Positions 6,521 to 15,366 of a stretch of DNA of 64,000 bases are shown in pieces. Numbering within the stretch: position 1 is the first letter of the stretch; the number at the start of each line of letters is the position of its first letter. A program made the position numbers and the translations under genes. The notes below the pieces were generated by a model. It had not been told where the DNA came from, did no database searches, and saw only the letters and a list, made by a program, of their open reading frames with translations. Source of the DNA: Acidobacteriota bacterium (GTDB lineage Bacteria > Acidobacteriota > UBA6911); NCBI GenBank assembly GCA_012719455.1, contig JAAYAJ010000056.1, positions 1 to 64,000 of the forward strand. The letters are read 5' to 3'.

Positions 6521-8383
6521 CTAGAACGAATCGGACGGCGGGGCTCCCATGGAAAGATCATCCACCGGGTTCCGGCCTACGATGAAATCGCCGGTGATCA
6601 TTTCCTTGTAGCCCATCCCGGGGCCGACCATCGGGTAGACGCAGGCCTCGGGGTCGATCATGACCTCCAGGAACGCCGGGCCGCCGAAGGCGATGAATTC
6701 CTCCAGCGTCTCCTCGAGCCGGGATTTGTCGGTGAGCCGGCGGGCGAACCTGAAGCCGTCGGCCTCGGCCGTCTTGACGAAATCCTTCTGTCGCAGGGAT
6801 TTGTCCGAGCCCGAGAACCGGTTGCCGAAATAGAGCTTCTGCCATTGGCGCACCATGCCGTCCCCGCGGTTGTTCAGCACGAGTACCTTGACGGGCAGGT
6901 TGTAGGTGGTGACCGTTTCCAGTTCTCCCAGGTTCATGCGCATGCTGCCGTCCCCGTCCACGTCGATCACCAGCCGGTCGGGAAAGGCCAGCTGGGCCCC
7001 GATCGCGGCGGGGAGCCCGAACCCCATGGTGGCCATCGACCCGCTGGTCAGCAGCGAGCGGGGATGCCGGATGTCCAGGTACTGGGCCGCCCACATCTGG
7101 TGCTGACCCACCCCGGTGGTGACGATGGCCTCCCCTTTCACGATCCCGCTAAGGCACTCGAGCACCTGGTGGGGCTGGATGGTGCTGGTTTCGCGGTTAT
7201 AGTTGCGTGCGTGCTGCCGCTTCAGGTCGCGCACATGCTCGAGCCACGCCGAGAAGTCCTTCCGGAACCCCTCCCCGTGCCGCATGAGGTCTTCCAGGGC
7301 CTCCCGGGCCGGGCCCACGTGGGACCATGTCACCGTCTTGACCTTGCCGATTTCGGCCGCGTCGATATCGATATGGGCCAGCATCTTCGCCTTGGGTGCA
7401 AACTCCTGCACCTTGCCGGCGACCCGGTCGTCGAAACGGGCGCCGAGGGTGATCAGGAAATCGCAGTCCATCACGGCATAGTTGGCGTAGGCCATGCCGT
7501 GCATGCCCAGCATGTGCAGCGACAGCTCGTCGGTCGTGTCCATGCTCCCGATCCCCATCAGCGTGGTCACCACCGGGATCTCGAACCTCTTCGCGAACTC
7601 GCTCAGCTGGCCGGCCGCGTCGCCCGAGATGATGCCGCCGCCGGCGCAGATCAGCGGGCGCTCGCTCCTGGCGAGGAGTTCGAAGAAGGCGCCGCAGGAC
7701 TCCTCCGACAGGCGGGAGCGGGAGAGCTCCAGCATCCGCTGCTCGTAGCCGCGGAAGTGCAGCTTCCCTTCGCCCCGGAACACCCCCTCCCAGTTCTGAA
7801 CGTCCTTGGGAACGTCGATGACAACGGGGCCGGGCCGTCCGCTGCGGGCGATCGCGAACGCGGTGCGCACCGTCGCTTCCAGTTCTTCCGGTTCCTCCAC
7901 CAGGAAGACGTGCTTGGCGCAGGGGCTCATGAAGTTGAATACCGGGGCTTCCTGGAACGCGTCGGTGCCGATGGCGGCGCGGGCGACCTGGCCGCAGATC
8001 AGCACGACCGGGACCGAATCGGCCATGCAGTCACGGATGGGGGTCAGGCTGTTGGTCGCGCCCGGCCCCGAGGTGACGATGAAGACCCCGACCTTGCCGC
8101 TGGCGCGGGCGTATCCCGCGGCCATGAACCCGGCTCCCTGCTCGTTGGCGGGAACGATGAGCTGGATCTGCTCGTGGCGGCGGTCCTGGCGATCGGCGTT
8201 GTAGAGGAAAATGGCGTCGTAGGTCGGCAGGATCGCCCCGCCGGTGTAGCCGAAAACCGTATCGACCCCTTCCTCGGCCAGTACCTGGATGATCATCTCC
8301 GCCCCGGTCATGCGCCTGCCGGCCAGCGGATGGGACTTCTGCTCCTGTGGTGCGGTCATCTCGTATTTCCTTTCCTGTTTCAT
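6521..8383 (-). CDS. ilvB: Acetolactate synthase, large catalytic subunit
   Basis: 620 aa, a thiamine-diphosphate enzyme making acetolactate or acetohydroxybutyrate, the first common step to Val, Leu and Ile. The N-terminal domain carries the glycine-rich site (VFGYTGGAILPTYDAI) and the catalytic glutamate context (NEQGAGFMAAGYARASG). The C-terminal domain has the ThDP/Mg motif GDGSMRMNLGELETVTTYNL. Its start overlaps the ilvN stop as TAATG; a second ATG nine codons in (8359) has a better AGGAAAGG site. The order ilvN then ilvB is the reverse of the usual one. Regulated by the attenuator upstream of ilvN. Confidence 0.95.
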   Translation of the reverse strand: MKQERKYEMTAPQEQKSHPLAGRRMTGAEMIIQVLAEEGVDTVFGYTGGAILPTYDAIFLYNADRQDRRHEQIQLIVPANEQGAGFMAAGYARASGKVGVFIVTSGPGATNSLTPIRDCMADSVPVVLICGQVARAAIGTDAFQEAPVFNFMSPCAKHVFLVEEPEELEATVRTAFAIARSGRPGPVVIDVPKDVQNWEGVFRGEGKLHFRGYEQRMLELSRSRLSEESCGAFFELLARSERPLICAGGGIISGDAAGQLSEFAKRFEIPVVTTLMGIGSMDTTDELSLHMLGMHGMAYANYAVMDCDFLITLGARFDDRVAGKVQEFAPKAKMLAHIDIDAAEIGKVKTVTWSHVGPAREALEDLMRHGEGFRKDFSAWLEHVRDLKRQHARNYNRETSTIQPHQVLECLSGIVKGEAIVTTGVGQHQMWAAQYLDIRHPRSLLTSGSMATMGFGLPAAIGAQLAFPDRLVIDVDGDGSMRMNLGELETVTTYNLPVKVLVLNNRGDGMVRQWQKLYFGNRFSGSDKSLRQKDFVKTAEADGFRFARRLTDKSRLEETLEEFIAFGGPAFLEVMIDPEACVYPMVGPGMGYKEMITGDFIVGRNPVDDLSMGAPPSDSF

Positions 8384-8937
8384 TAGGCCGGTTCCGTGTC
8401 CCCGTTTTTAGCCGAGAGATTTCTGTGCAGCGCCACCTTGCCGGTGCGCACCATTTCGTCGATGCCGTAGGGCCGTACGACATCGAGAAACGCTTCCACT
8501 TTTCCCGAGTCGCCGGTGACCTCGAACACGTAATTGTCGGGTGTCGCCGTGACGACGCGGGCCCGGAAGATCTCGGCCTCGGTCAGCAGGGTGGTCCGTT
8601 TCTCCTCCGGGGCTTTCACCCTGACCAGGACCAGTTCGCGCTCCACGCAGTTGGATTCGGTCAGGTCGACCGCTTCCACCGTGTCGGGCAGTTTTTCCAC
8701 CTGTCTCAGGATCTGCTGGGCCAGGAGCGGTTCACAGCGTACGACCATGGTGATTCTCGAAAGGCTGGGATCGGAGGTGCGCGCCACCGTGAGGCTCTCG
8801 ATGTTGTAGGCCCGGGCGCTGAAAAGCCCGGTGATCCGGGAAAGGACCCCGAACTTGTTTTCGACAAGAATGGAGAGCGTGCGGGTGTTTTGGGAATTCG
8901 ACTGCGAAGCGGGTGGGTTGATGGTGCTCATGGTCAC
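8383..8937 (-). CDS. ilvN: Acetolactate synthase, small regulatory subunit
   Basis: 184 aa. The N-terminal ACT domain (residues about 20-95: RTLSILVENKFGVLSRITGL, then FSARAYNIESLTVARTSD) binds the feedback inhibitor, usually valine. The C-terminal IlvN domain follows (ETVEAVDLTESNCVERELVL, then FLDVVRPYGIDEMVRTGKVA). It stimulates IlvB and makes it valine-sensitive. It is the first structural gene of the operon and lies directly behind the attenuator terminator. Confidence 0.95.
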   Translation of the reverse strand: MTMSTINPPASQSNSQNTRTLSILVENKFGVLSRITGLFSARAYNIESLTVARTSDPSLSRITMVVRCEPLLAQQILRQVEKLPDTVEAVDLTESNCVERELVLVRVKAPEEKRTTLLTEAEIFRARVVTATPDNYVFEVTGDSGKVEAFLDVVRPYGIDEMVRTGKVALHRNLSAKNGDTEPA

Positions 8938-8965
8938 TGTCTCCTGTGCTCGATATCAGGGTATG

Positions 8966-9004
8966 AAATAAAAAGGGCCGTCATCCCGGTTCGGATGACG
9001 GCCC
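8966..9004 (-). terminator. ilv attenuator: terminator hairpin plus U-tract
   Basis: A perfect 12-bp stem (8975-8986 with 8993-9004) has a six-base loop (8987-8992). On the minus strand it is followed directly by TTTTTATTT (8966-8974), a classic intrinsic terminator. It stands between the leader peptide and ilvN, so it would stop transcription before the structural genes. Its upstream arm and loop are shared with the antiterminator described separately. Confidence 0.9.
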
Positions 9005-9038
9005 TGGTGTCCCAGTTTTGGTGCCTTCATCCGAACCG
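8987..9038 (-). promoter_or_regulatory. ilv attenuator: antiterminator pairing
   Basis: On the minus strand CGGTTCGGATGA (9027-9038), spanning the last codons and stop of the leader peptide, is perfectly complementary over 12 bases to TCATCCGAACCG (8987-8998), which forms the loop and part of the 5' arm of the terminator. The two pairings are mutually exclusive. A third, weaker pairing (CCTTaCCG near 9046-9053 with CGGatgAAGG near 9024-9033) could sequester the first segment. Confidence 0.85.
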
Positions 9039-9146
9039 TAAAACTCCGGTAAGGACGTTATTGAAAATGAGTACGGTGCCTACAACGACGGACAGGGAGG
9101 TGCTTTGTGAAGTATCGATTCCAAGATGCAGGCTGAATGCTCCCAT
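9027..9146 (-). CDS. ilv leader peptide (attenuation)
   Basis: A 39-aa leader with GGAG six bases before its ATG. Residues 20-36 read VVVGTVLIFNNVLTGVL: six Val, three Leu and one Ile in 17 residues. Several codons are ones this GC-rich genome rarely uses (GTA, GTT, ATT, CTT, TTA). The TGA lies inside the antiterminator segment. Scarcity of charged Val, Leu or Ile tRNA should stall the ribosome and free that segment; full translation would cover it and let the terminator form. It acts in cis; the peptide itself has no expected function. Confidence 0.85.
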   Translation of the reverse strand: MGAFSLHLGIDTSQSTSLSVVVGTVLIFNNVLTGVLRFG

Positions 9147-9195
9147 ATTTGACTCCGTCCGCCGCCGTCCCCGATAGTGGGGAAAGCCGTTTGTT

Positions 9196-9225
9196 AGCGT
9201 ACCAAGGCGGATTCTCCGCTGTCAA
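9196..9225 (-). promoter_or_regulatory. Promoter of the ilv leader/ilvNB operon
   Basis: On the minus strand a perfect -35 box TTGACA (9220-9225) and a weaker -10 box TACGCT (9196-9201) are 18 bases apart. Transcription would start near 9189, about 43 bases before the leader peptide ATG, giving a leader RNA of roughly 220 bases up to the terminator. Confidence 0.6.
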
Positions 9226-9331
9226 CCGCGAAATCGGGGGAGCGGTGGATCGGTCGGGCCCCGTGCTATGATGGGATCATGGGCGCCCGAACGGAGAGGG
9301 TGGATAAGGAACGCATGAAGGGGCCGGATTG

Positions 9332-10210
9332 ATGACGGATGCGGACGGGACCTCGCAAAGACTGGCGGAAGCCTACCGGAGCCACGAGCGGCGGTGGCGG
9401 GACAACCTCCACGTCTACGGCGTCGTCTCCCGCAGGAGTCGCGGCCTCTCGATCGGGATCAACCTCAGCCCCGGCCGGGAATGCAACTTCAATTGCGCCT
9501 ACTGCCAGGTGGAGCGCCGCCTGGTTCCGCGCCGCCCCGCGGTCGATATCGCCGCGCTCGACCGGGAGCTGGAGGAGATCCTGCGGGCGGAGCGGGACGG
9601 GGTGCTTTACGCCGATCCTCCCTTCTCCCTGCTCGGCGCGGCCGAACGGGGTGTGCGCGATATTGCCTTCGCCGGGAACGGGGAGCCGACCCTGTACCCG
9701 CGGCTTGCCGAGGCGGTCCGCAGCGCCGCCGCCGCGCGCGCGCGCTTCGGGCTCGACGCCGCCCGGCTCGTGCTCCTGACCAACGCCGAATACCTTGACC
9801 GGCCGGCCGTGCGCCCGGCGCTCGCGGCGCTTTATGCTCACGGCGGCGAGATCTGGGCCAAGCTCGATGCGGGTTCCGAATCCTGGTTCCGGCGGGTGAA
9901 CCGGGCGCGCGCACCGCTCGAGCGCATCCTGGGCAACATCCTCGAGGCCGCCCGGAGCCGGCCGCTGGTGATCCAGTCGCTTTGGATGCGGCTGGGGGGC
10001 GAGGAGCCCCCGGTCGGGGAGATCGAGGCCTGGTGCGGGCGGTTGCGCGACATCGTCGCGGGAGGAGGGGAGATCCGGGCCGTTTACCTCTACACCGTCG
10101 CCCGTCGCCCTGCCGAGGACGCGGTCTCTCCGCTCGGCCCGCAGGGCCTGGAATCGATCGCGGCCGCCGCCAGGGCTTCGGTCCCCGTAGCCGTGGAGGT
10201 TTTTCCCTGA
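9332..10210 (+). CDS. Radical SAM protein (COG0731-like)
   Basis: 292 aa; ATG at 9332 preferred over the TTG one codon earlier. The cluster motif CNFNCAYC (Cys-x3-Cys-x2-Cys, about residues 51-58) binds the 4Fe-4S cluster that cleaves S-adenosylmethionine. FAGNGEPTLYPRL supplies the second SAM-binding motif, and IWAKLDAGS and LVIQSLWMRL are barrel strands. The layout resembles radical SAM proteins annotated as COG0731 or wyosine-like, but without the usual C-terminal extension. Substrate unknown. Its stop is three bases from the stop of the convergent lipoprotein gene. Confidence 0.75.
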   Translation: MTDADGTSQRLAEAYRSHERRWRDNLHVYGVVSRRSRGLSIGINLSPGRECNFNCAYCQVERRLVPRRPAVDIAALDRELEEILRAERDGVLYADPPFSLLGAAERGVRDIAFAGNGEPTLYPRLAEAVRSAAAARARFGLDAARLVLLTNAEYLDRPAVRPALAALYAHGGEIWAKLDAGSESWFRRVNRARAPLERILGNILEAARSRPLVIQSLWMRLGGEEPPVGEIEAWCGRLRDIVAGGGEIRAVYLYTVARRPAEDAVSPLGPQGLESIAAAARASVPVAVEVFP

Positions 10211-10213
10211 AGG

Positions 10214-10834
10214 TCAGGGGGTTGCGGACAACGAATCCAGGAAGTCCTCGAAGCCCGGCTGCCAGCGGGCGACCGTCGGGGCGGGGCCGGTCAGTTTGAC
10301 GAACCAGAGGCCATCCCCGGTTTCGGCGATGGCGCCCAGCATCCGGAATCCTGGCTTGGAATCGGCCGCCCCCTGCATGGCCATTATGGAACCCGTGTAG
10401 GAGCCGCTCACGTCGACCACCGTGACGGGAATGCCATTGATGGTGCGGTTCGCGATCCTGGCCGTGTCCGACGCCGGGGAGCCGTCCGGTTTTCGGAACT
10501 GGCCGATCCAGCGTTCGATGTTCGCCTGGGGAGTGCCTCCTCCCCCTTCGAAATGATAGACGACGGCCTCGGCGTCCTCCGGGTCGCCGGGAACCCGCGC
10601 CAGGGAATACTGCGCCTGGCGGTTCGGGGACGATGGGGTCTCCTCTTTCCACCCGTCCGGGGCCGAAAACCGCAGCGCGCCGCCGGTCGGGGGCGCCTGC
10701 AGGGCGGGTGCGTGGGCCGGTTCGATTCCCGGGTCCCCCGGCATAGCCGCCCCGGGCGCGGGTGTTTTTTCCCCGCATCCCGCCGCCGTCAGGGCGCCGG
10801 CCAGCGGCAAGATCATCAGAAGGCGCGTGCGCAT
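10214..10834 (-). CDS. Putative lipoprotein of unknown function
   Basis: 206 aa. A lipoprotein signal peptide ends in the lipobox LTAAGC (cysteine at about residue 20), so the mature protein is lipid-anchored. An Ala/Pro-rich linker follows, then a folded domain with LRFSAPDGWKEETPSSPN, INGIPVTVVDVSGSYTGSI and GLWFVKLTGPAPTVARWQ. The layout resembles small secreted proteins with a PsbP/Mog1-like fold, but I do not recognise a family firmly. It lies directly downstream of leuS on the same strand, 16 bases from its stop, so it is probably cotranscribed. Confidence 0.7.
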   Translation of the reverse strand: MRTRLLMILPLAGALTAAGCGEKTPAPGAAMPGDPGIEPAHAPALQAPPTGGALRFSAPDGWKEETPSSPNRQAQYSLARVPGDPEDAEAVVYHFEGGGGTPQANIERWIGQFRKPDGSPASDTARIANRTINGIPVTVVDVSGSYTGSIMAMQGAADSKPGFRMLGAIAETGDGLWFVKLTGPAPTVARWQPGFEDFLDSLSATP

Positions 10835-10850
10835 TCAGGTCCCTCCGCCG

Positions 10851-13679
10851 TCAGCCGGCCACGATGTTGACGAGTTTGCCGGGGATGGCGATCACCTTGC
10901 GCACCGTCGTCCCCTCGAGGTGTTTCCGGATCCTGGGATCGCCCAGGGCCGCCTGTTCCATCTGCTCCCTCGTGGCTTGGGCGTCGACCTGGATCCGCCC
11001 GCGGACCTTTCCGTTGACCTGTACCGGCACGTCCACGACGCTTTCCTCCGTGTACTTCGGCTCGAAGGAGGGCCAGGGGGCATAAGCCAGCGACTGCTCG
11101 TGCCCCAGCGCCCGCCACATTTCCTCGGCGATGTGGGGGGCCATGGGGGCGAGCATGAGCACGAAGCTCTCCATGCACTCCAGGGGCCGCTCTTTCCGGC
11201 CCGTGAAGAAGTTGACGAATTCCATCAGCCGGCTGATCGCCGTGTTGAAGCTCAGGCTTTCCATGTCCTGCGTCACGGCCTGGATCGTCTTGTGCAGCAC
11301 GCGCAGTTCCTCCCTGTCCGGCGCGGCACCGGGGCGTACGCGTTCGTTCAGCCGGAGCGCGTCGGATTCCTCGTCGACGATCATGCGCCAGGAACGGTTG
11401 AGGAAGCGGCTGACCCCCTCCACCCCCTGCATGCTCCACGGTTTGGTCGACTCGAGCGGCCCCATGAACATCTCGTACAGGCGGGTGGTGTCGCTGCCGT
11501 ACCGCTGAATCGGCACGTCCACGGGGATGACGTTGCCGCGGGACTTCGACATCTTCTCGGTCTCCCCGGTGAGTTCCGCGCCGGTTTCGGCGTCGAACGC
11601 CTTCCCTTCCTCGAAGCGGATCTGGCGATAGGGGACGATCCTCCCCTCGGAGTTGCGGTAGGTCACCGAAAGGATCATGCCCTGGTTTACCAGCTTCTTG
11701 AACGGCTCCATCGTGGACACGTGCCCGCGGTCGAACAGCACCTTGTGCCAGAAGCGGGAATAGAGCAGGTGCAGCACCGCGTGCTCGGCCCCCCCCACGT
11801 ACAGGTCCACCGGCATCCAGTAGCGTTCCTTTTCCGGGTCCCAGGGCCGTTCGCTGTTACGGGGATCGCAGAAGCGGAGGTAGTACCAGCAGGAGCCGGC
11901 CCACTGCGGCATGGTGTTGGTTTCCCTCAGGTACTCCTTGCCGTCGCGGGTCACGCGGATCCACGCGACCGCCTTTTCCAAGGGCCCCCCCGGCTTTCCG
12001 GTGGGCTTGAAATCCTCCATTTCGGGGAGGAGGACCGGGAGCTCTTCCAGCCCGACCGCCCGGATCAGGCCGTTGGGATTTCCCGCGGAGTCCAGTTCGT
12101 GGAGGATGGGGATCGGTTCCCCCCAGTAGCGTTGCCGGCTGAAGAGCCAGTCGCGCAGCCTGGTCTTCGCCGCGGCGCGCCCGAGGCCCCCCCGGGCCAG
12201 CCAGGCGGTGATGGCCGGCTTCGCCTCGGCGGTGGGCACGCCGTCGAGCGAGATTTCATCATTGGCCGACTGCATGCCGGGGCCCTCTCCCGCGTAGGCC
12301 TCGGGCAGTTCCCCCACCCTCTCCGGGTAGGTGTCCGCGGTCAGGGCGGCGCCTCCCTTGCCTTGGGCGAGCTTCAGCCAATCGGCCGGGGGCGTCACCA
12401 CGGCGCGGACGGGGAGGCCGAACCTGCGGGCGAATTCGAGGTCGCGCTGGTCGTGCGCCGGGACCGCCATGATGGCGCCGGTCCCGTAGCTGGAGAGGAC
12501 GTAGTCGGCGATCCACACCGGGATGCGGTTACCGTTGACGGGATTGGTGGCGTAGCCGCCGGTGAAGACGCCGGTCTTCTCGCCGCGTCCCGCGACGCGG
12601 TCCTCTTCGCTCATCGCCGCGGTCCTGGCGCGGTACTCGGCGATCTCCGCGCGCCGCTCTTCCGCGGTCACGCGGTCAACCAGCGGATGTTCCGGGGCCA
12701 GGACCATGTAGGTGGCTCCGAAGAGGGTGTCGGGCCGGGTGGTGTAGACGCGGAGGGTGTCCGGCCCCGGCGCTTCCGGAAATCCCGAGCGCGCCCGGGA
12801 TCGACGCCAGCGGTCGAAATCATCCTCCGCCCCGATGTGGAAGTCGACTTCCGCCCCCTCGCTGCGCCCCACCCAGTTCTTTTGCATTTCCTTGATGGCG
12901 GCGGGCCAATCGAGTGTTTCCAGGTCTTCCACCAGCCGGTCCGCGTAGGCGGTGATGCGCAGATTCCACTGGCGCAGCAACACGCGCTCCACGGGATGGT
13001 TCCCCCGTTCCGATCTCCCGTTGATGACCTCCTCGTCGGCGAGCACAGTGCCCAGGGCGGAGCACCAGTTCACGGGGGATTCGGCCTGGTAGGCCAGGCG
13101 GAACGAGTCTCGGTACCGGCGCACCTCATCTTCCCCCCGGGCCGCCACCGGTGCGGGGATCGGCAGCTCCGCGATGGGACGCCCCTTCCCGCGCCGGCGC
13201 CTGCCCGCGGGGTCCGTCCACTCGCAATCGGGGTCGAACCAGGTGTCGAACAACAGGAGGAAGATCCACTGGGTCCAGCGCACGTATTCGGCGTCGGTCG
13301 TACTGAATTCGCGGTCCCAGTCATAGCTGAAACCGAGCTGCTTGATCTGCCGGCGGATATTAGAGATGTTCTTCTCGGTCGTGACCGCGGGGTGGGTCCC
13401 CGTCTCGATGGCGTACTGTTCGGCGGGGAGGCCGAAGGCGTCGTAGCCCATCGGGTGCAGCACGTTGCGTCCCCTCATCCGCTGGTAGCGGCAGTACATG
13501 TCGGTAGCGCTGTACCCCTCGGGATGCCCCACGTGGAGCCCCTCCCCGGAAGGGTAGGGGAACATGTCGAGCACGTAGATCTTCGGTTTGGCGCTGTCTT
13601 CGGTGGCGCGGAAGGTCCTGTTTTCCTCCCAGTACCGCTGCCACCGGGACTCTATCTCATGAGGGTCGTAAGCCGGCAT
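10851..13679 (-). CDS. leuS: Leucyl-tRNA synthetase
   Basis: 942 aa class I synthetase charging tRNA-Leu. The HIGH motif appears as HVGH in [20 protein letters not shown] (about residues 42-60), and the KMSKS loop as [12 protein letters not shown] in the second half. An editing (CP1) domain sits between them, and the C-terminal anticodon-binding domain ends in [14 protein letters not shown]. An insertion around residues 165-185 (Arg/Gly-rich RRRRGKGR) is unusual but in frame. A strong GGAGGTG site precedes the ATG. No T-box leader is seen upstream, only about 80 bases separating it from the anti-sigma gene on the same strand. Confidence 0.96.
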   Translation of the reverse strand: MPAYDPHEIESRWQRYWEENRTFRATEDSAKPKIYVLDMFPYPSGEGLHVGHPEGYSATDMYCRYQRMRGRNVLHPMGYDAFGLPAEQYAIETGTHPAVTTEKNISNIRRQIKQLGFSYDWDREFSTTDAEYVRWTQWIFLLLFDTWFDPDCEWTDPAGRRRRGKGRPIAELPIPAPVAARGEDEVRRYRDSFRLAYQAESPVNWCSALGTVLADEEVINGRSERGNHPVERVLLRQWNLRITAYADRLVEDLETLDWPAAIKEMQKNWVGRSEGAEVDFHIGAEDDFDRWRRSRARSGFPEAPGPDTLRVYTTRPDTLFGATYMVLAPEHPLVDRVTAEERRAEIAEYRARTAAMSEEDRVAGRGEKTGVFTGGYATNPVNGNRIPVWIADYVLSSYGTGAIMAVPAHDQRDLEFARRFGLPVRAVVTPPADWLKLAQGKGGAALTADTYPERVGELPEAYAGEGPGMQSANDEISLDGVPTAEAKPAITAWLARGGLGRAAAKTRLRDWLFSRQRYWGEPIPILHELDSAGNPNGLIRAVGLEELPVLLPEMEDFKPTGKPGGPLEKAVAWIRVTRDGKEYLRETNTMPQWAGSCWYYLRFCDPRNSERPWDPEKERYWMPVDLYVGGAEHAVLHLLYSRFWHKVLFDRGHVSTMEPFKKLVNQGMILSVTYRNSEGRIVPYRQIRFEEGKAFDAETGAELTGETEKMSKSRGNVIPVDVPIQRYGSDTTRLYEMFMGPLESTKPWSMQGVEGVSRFLNRSWRMIVDEESDALRLNERVRPGAAPDREELRVLHKTIQAVTQDMESLSFNTAISRLMEFVNFFTGRKERPLECMESFVLMLAPMAPHIAEEMWRALGHEQSLAYAPWPSFEPKYTEESVVDVPVQVNGKVRGRIQVDAQATREQMEQAALGDPRIRKHLEGTTVRKVIAIPGKLVNIVAG

Positions 13680-13759
13680 CTGGATTCACCTCCATCAAAC
13701 GAGAGAGGATATCCGCCTTTGGGCCGTATTTCAAATGGAAGCGGGGCGTCGTGGGAGGG

Positions 13760-14611
13760 TCAGTGAAATTGCCCGGTGGCGCAGAAGGGGCCTTGGGGTG
13801 CGGCCGATCCCGGGGCCGGTTCCAGGGTGACGATGGCCGCCAGGACCCGCTCGAGCCCTGCGGGAGTCGGGAGCTGGGCGTGCACGCGCCCGTGGGCGTC
13901 CGCCTCCAGCACGCCGACCGGCACCCTGGTCCCGGGGCTCGAAAACCAGAGCTGGTAGACCCCTCCCGGGGGAGCCGGGAGGAGGGAGGCTATGACAAGG
14001 CACTGCCGGCGGTCGGCGTCCCAGAGGATCATGCCTGAGTTGGTCGGGGTCGCGGGCTGGCCGACGAGGCGCGCGCTCTGCAGCCCCTGTCTGCCCGCCA
14101 TTTCCAGGATCCGGTCGAGTTGGGTCGATCGCGATGCCAGGGCGCCCAGCTCGTCCCGGGTCTTGGCGTTCACCGCCCGGGCCTCCGAGAGTTCCGCCCG
14201 CAGCCGGCCGGCTTCGGTGCGGGCCGATGTCCAGGTGAAGATCCACCCGAGCGCGAGGGCGGCGCCGACGGCCGTGCACAGCCAGGGGAGGACGCGGGCG
14301 AAGCCGCGCCGGCCGGCCGCGGGCGGTGCGGGGTCCACCGTTGGTTCGGACCCTTCGTCCGCCGGGACCTGGGTTTCCCGCCCGATGCGCTCGAGGAGAA
14401 TGTCCCGGAGGTAGTCCGGACAGGGGTGTTCTTCGAACGCCAGCCCCAGGATGGCCGTGGCCCTGGAGAACCTGCGCCGTTCCGCGGCGCACACGTCGCA
14501 CCCCTCCGCGAGATGGATCTCGAATGCGCGCGCCTCGTGCTGGCTCAGGGCGCCGAGGGCATAGAGCGCCGCCGTTTCCCGGGTCTCTTCGGTCGCGCGA
14601 TCATGTCTCAT
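13760..14611 (-). CDS. RskA-type anti-sigma factor
   Basis: 283 aa. The N-terminal anti-sigma domain has ALYALGALSQHEARAFEIHL with a nearby HLAEGCDVC zinc-type motif, in which His and Cys residues are spaced as in zf-HC2/RskA proteins. One transmembrane helix is at about residues 108-128 (VLPWLCTAVGAALALGWIF). The periplasmic RskA domain has the family phrases GVYQLWFSSPGTRVPVGVLE and IVTLEPAPGSAAPQGPF. It is coupled to the sigma gene by an ATGA overlap. It would hold the sigma factor at the membrane until regulated proteolysis. Confidence 0.88.
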   Translation of the reverse strand: MRHDRATEETRETAALYALGALSQHEARAFEIHLAEGCDVCAAERRRFSRATAILGLAFEEHPCPDYLRDILLERIGRETQVPADEGSEPTVDPAPPAAGRRGFARVLPWLCTAVGAALALGWIFTWTSARTEAGRLRAELSEARAVNAKTRDELGALASRSTQLDRILEMAGRQGLQSARLVGQPATPTNSGMILWDADRRQCLVIASLLPAPPGGVYQLWFSSPGTRVPVGVLEADAHGRVHAQLPTPAGLERVLAAIVTLEPAPGSAAPQGPFCATGQFH

Positions 14612-15192
14612 GCCCGGCCCTCACCGGCGGTTTCGGCCATCCGGTTCATGCCGAGCCGGAGGAGGGTTTTTACCGCCCCCAGCGGCTTGCCGAGCCGGGT
14701 GGCGATTTCGTCGCAACTGGACGCCCCGCCGTAGGCCTGGATCAGGACTTCGCGCTGGGCTTCGGGAAGCGCGGAGAGCGCTGCGCGGGCACGCTCCTGC
14801 TCCGCGGGGGCCGCCGTCGCGGGCGTTTCCCCGCCCGGCTTCAGCCACGGCACGCCGGGCCGCCCGGCCTGCGCGCCCTCCGCCGGTCCCGGGCGCCGCA
14901 CCCCCAGGAGCGCCCGTTCGCGGGCGGTCGCCACCAGCCACCGGAGGGGGGGGAGGGCGGGATCGTACGCCGCGGCCTCTTTCCAGATGATGGTATAGAC
15001 GTCGAGCACGGCTTCTTCCGCGCGGGCCCTGTCTCCCGTTATCCCCAGGGCAAGCCCGAAAACGAGCGGTCCGGTCCGGTCGTAAAACTCCGCCAGGGCC
15101 GCACGGTCACCTTGCGCGATTTTGAGGAGAAGCGCCGGGAGGACCCGGTCGTCCGAGGGGGTTCTTCCGCCGGAACTGCCTGTCTGCTGCAC
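14608..15192 (-). CDS. ECF sigma factor (SigK/ECF19-like)
   Basis: 194 aa from a GTG start with GGAGGAGG just upstream. The frame is open much further upstream, but that part opposes the EF-hand gene and has no protein-like signal. Region 2 is LAEFYDRTGPLVFGLALGIT then AEEAVLDVYTIIWKEAAAYD. Region 4 is LSALPEAQREVLIQAYGGASS then CDEIATRLGKPLGAVKTLLR. Pairing with an RskA-type anti-sigma factor fits the SigK group. In the linker the protein is Ala/Pro/Gly rich. Confidence 0.85.
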   Translation of the reverse strand: MQQTGSSGGRTPSDDRVLPALLLKIAQGDRAALAEFYDRTGPLVFGLALGITGDRARAEEAVLDVYTIIWKEAAAYDPALPPLRWLVATARERALLGVRRPGPAEGAQAGRPGVPWLKPGGETPATAAPAEQERARAALSALPEAQREVLIQAYGGASSCDEIATRLGKPLGAVKTLLRLGMNRMAETAGEGRA

Positions 15193-15366
15193 GCTTCCTC
15201 CTCCCGGGCACCGGAAACGCCGGCCGCGTCCCCATATTACACCAAGGGCAAATGCAACCAAGCCTTGAAACCGATTTTTTGGTACACTGAACGGGCGCGG
15301 GGCGCACCCCCCAACGCGTCCGGGGGCGCGGGCGCAAAACCAAAACCTGTTCGGAGGCAAACGGCC

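Noticed and set aside
6383-8386. 667-codon open frame on + strand opposite ilvB
   Set aside because: Antisense frame kept open by high GC; no motif and fully covered by an unmistakable ilvB on the other strand.
13680-13759. T-box or other riboswitch before leuS
   Set aside because: Only about 80 bases separate it from the upstream same-strand gene; no T-box sequence or terminator hairpin seen.
10827-13766. 979-codon open frame on + strand opposite leuS
   Set aside because: Same GC effect; repetitive Pro/Arg/His composition and no recognisable domain.
14326-15366. Upstream extension of the EF-hand reading frame
   Set aside because: It lies opposite the SigK/RskA genes; the ATG at 15367 has a ribosome site and begins a signal peptide.
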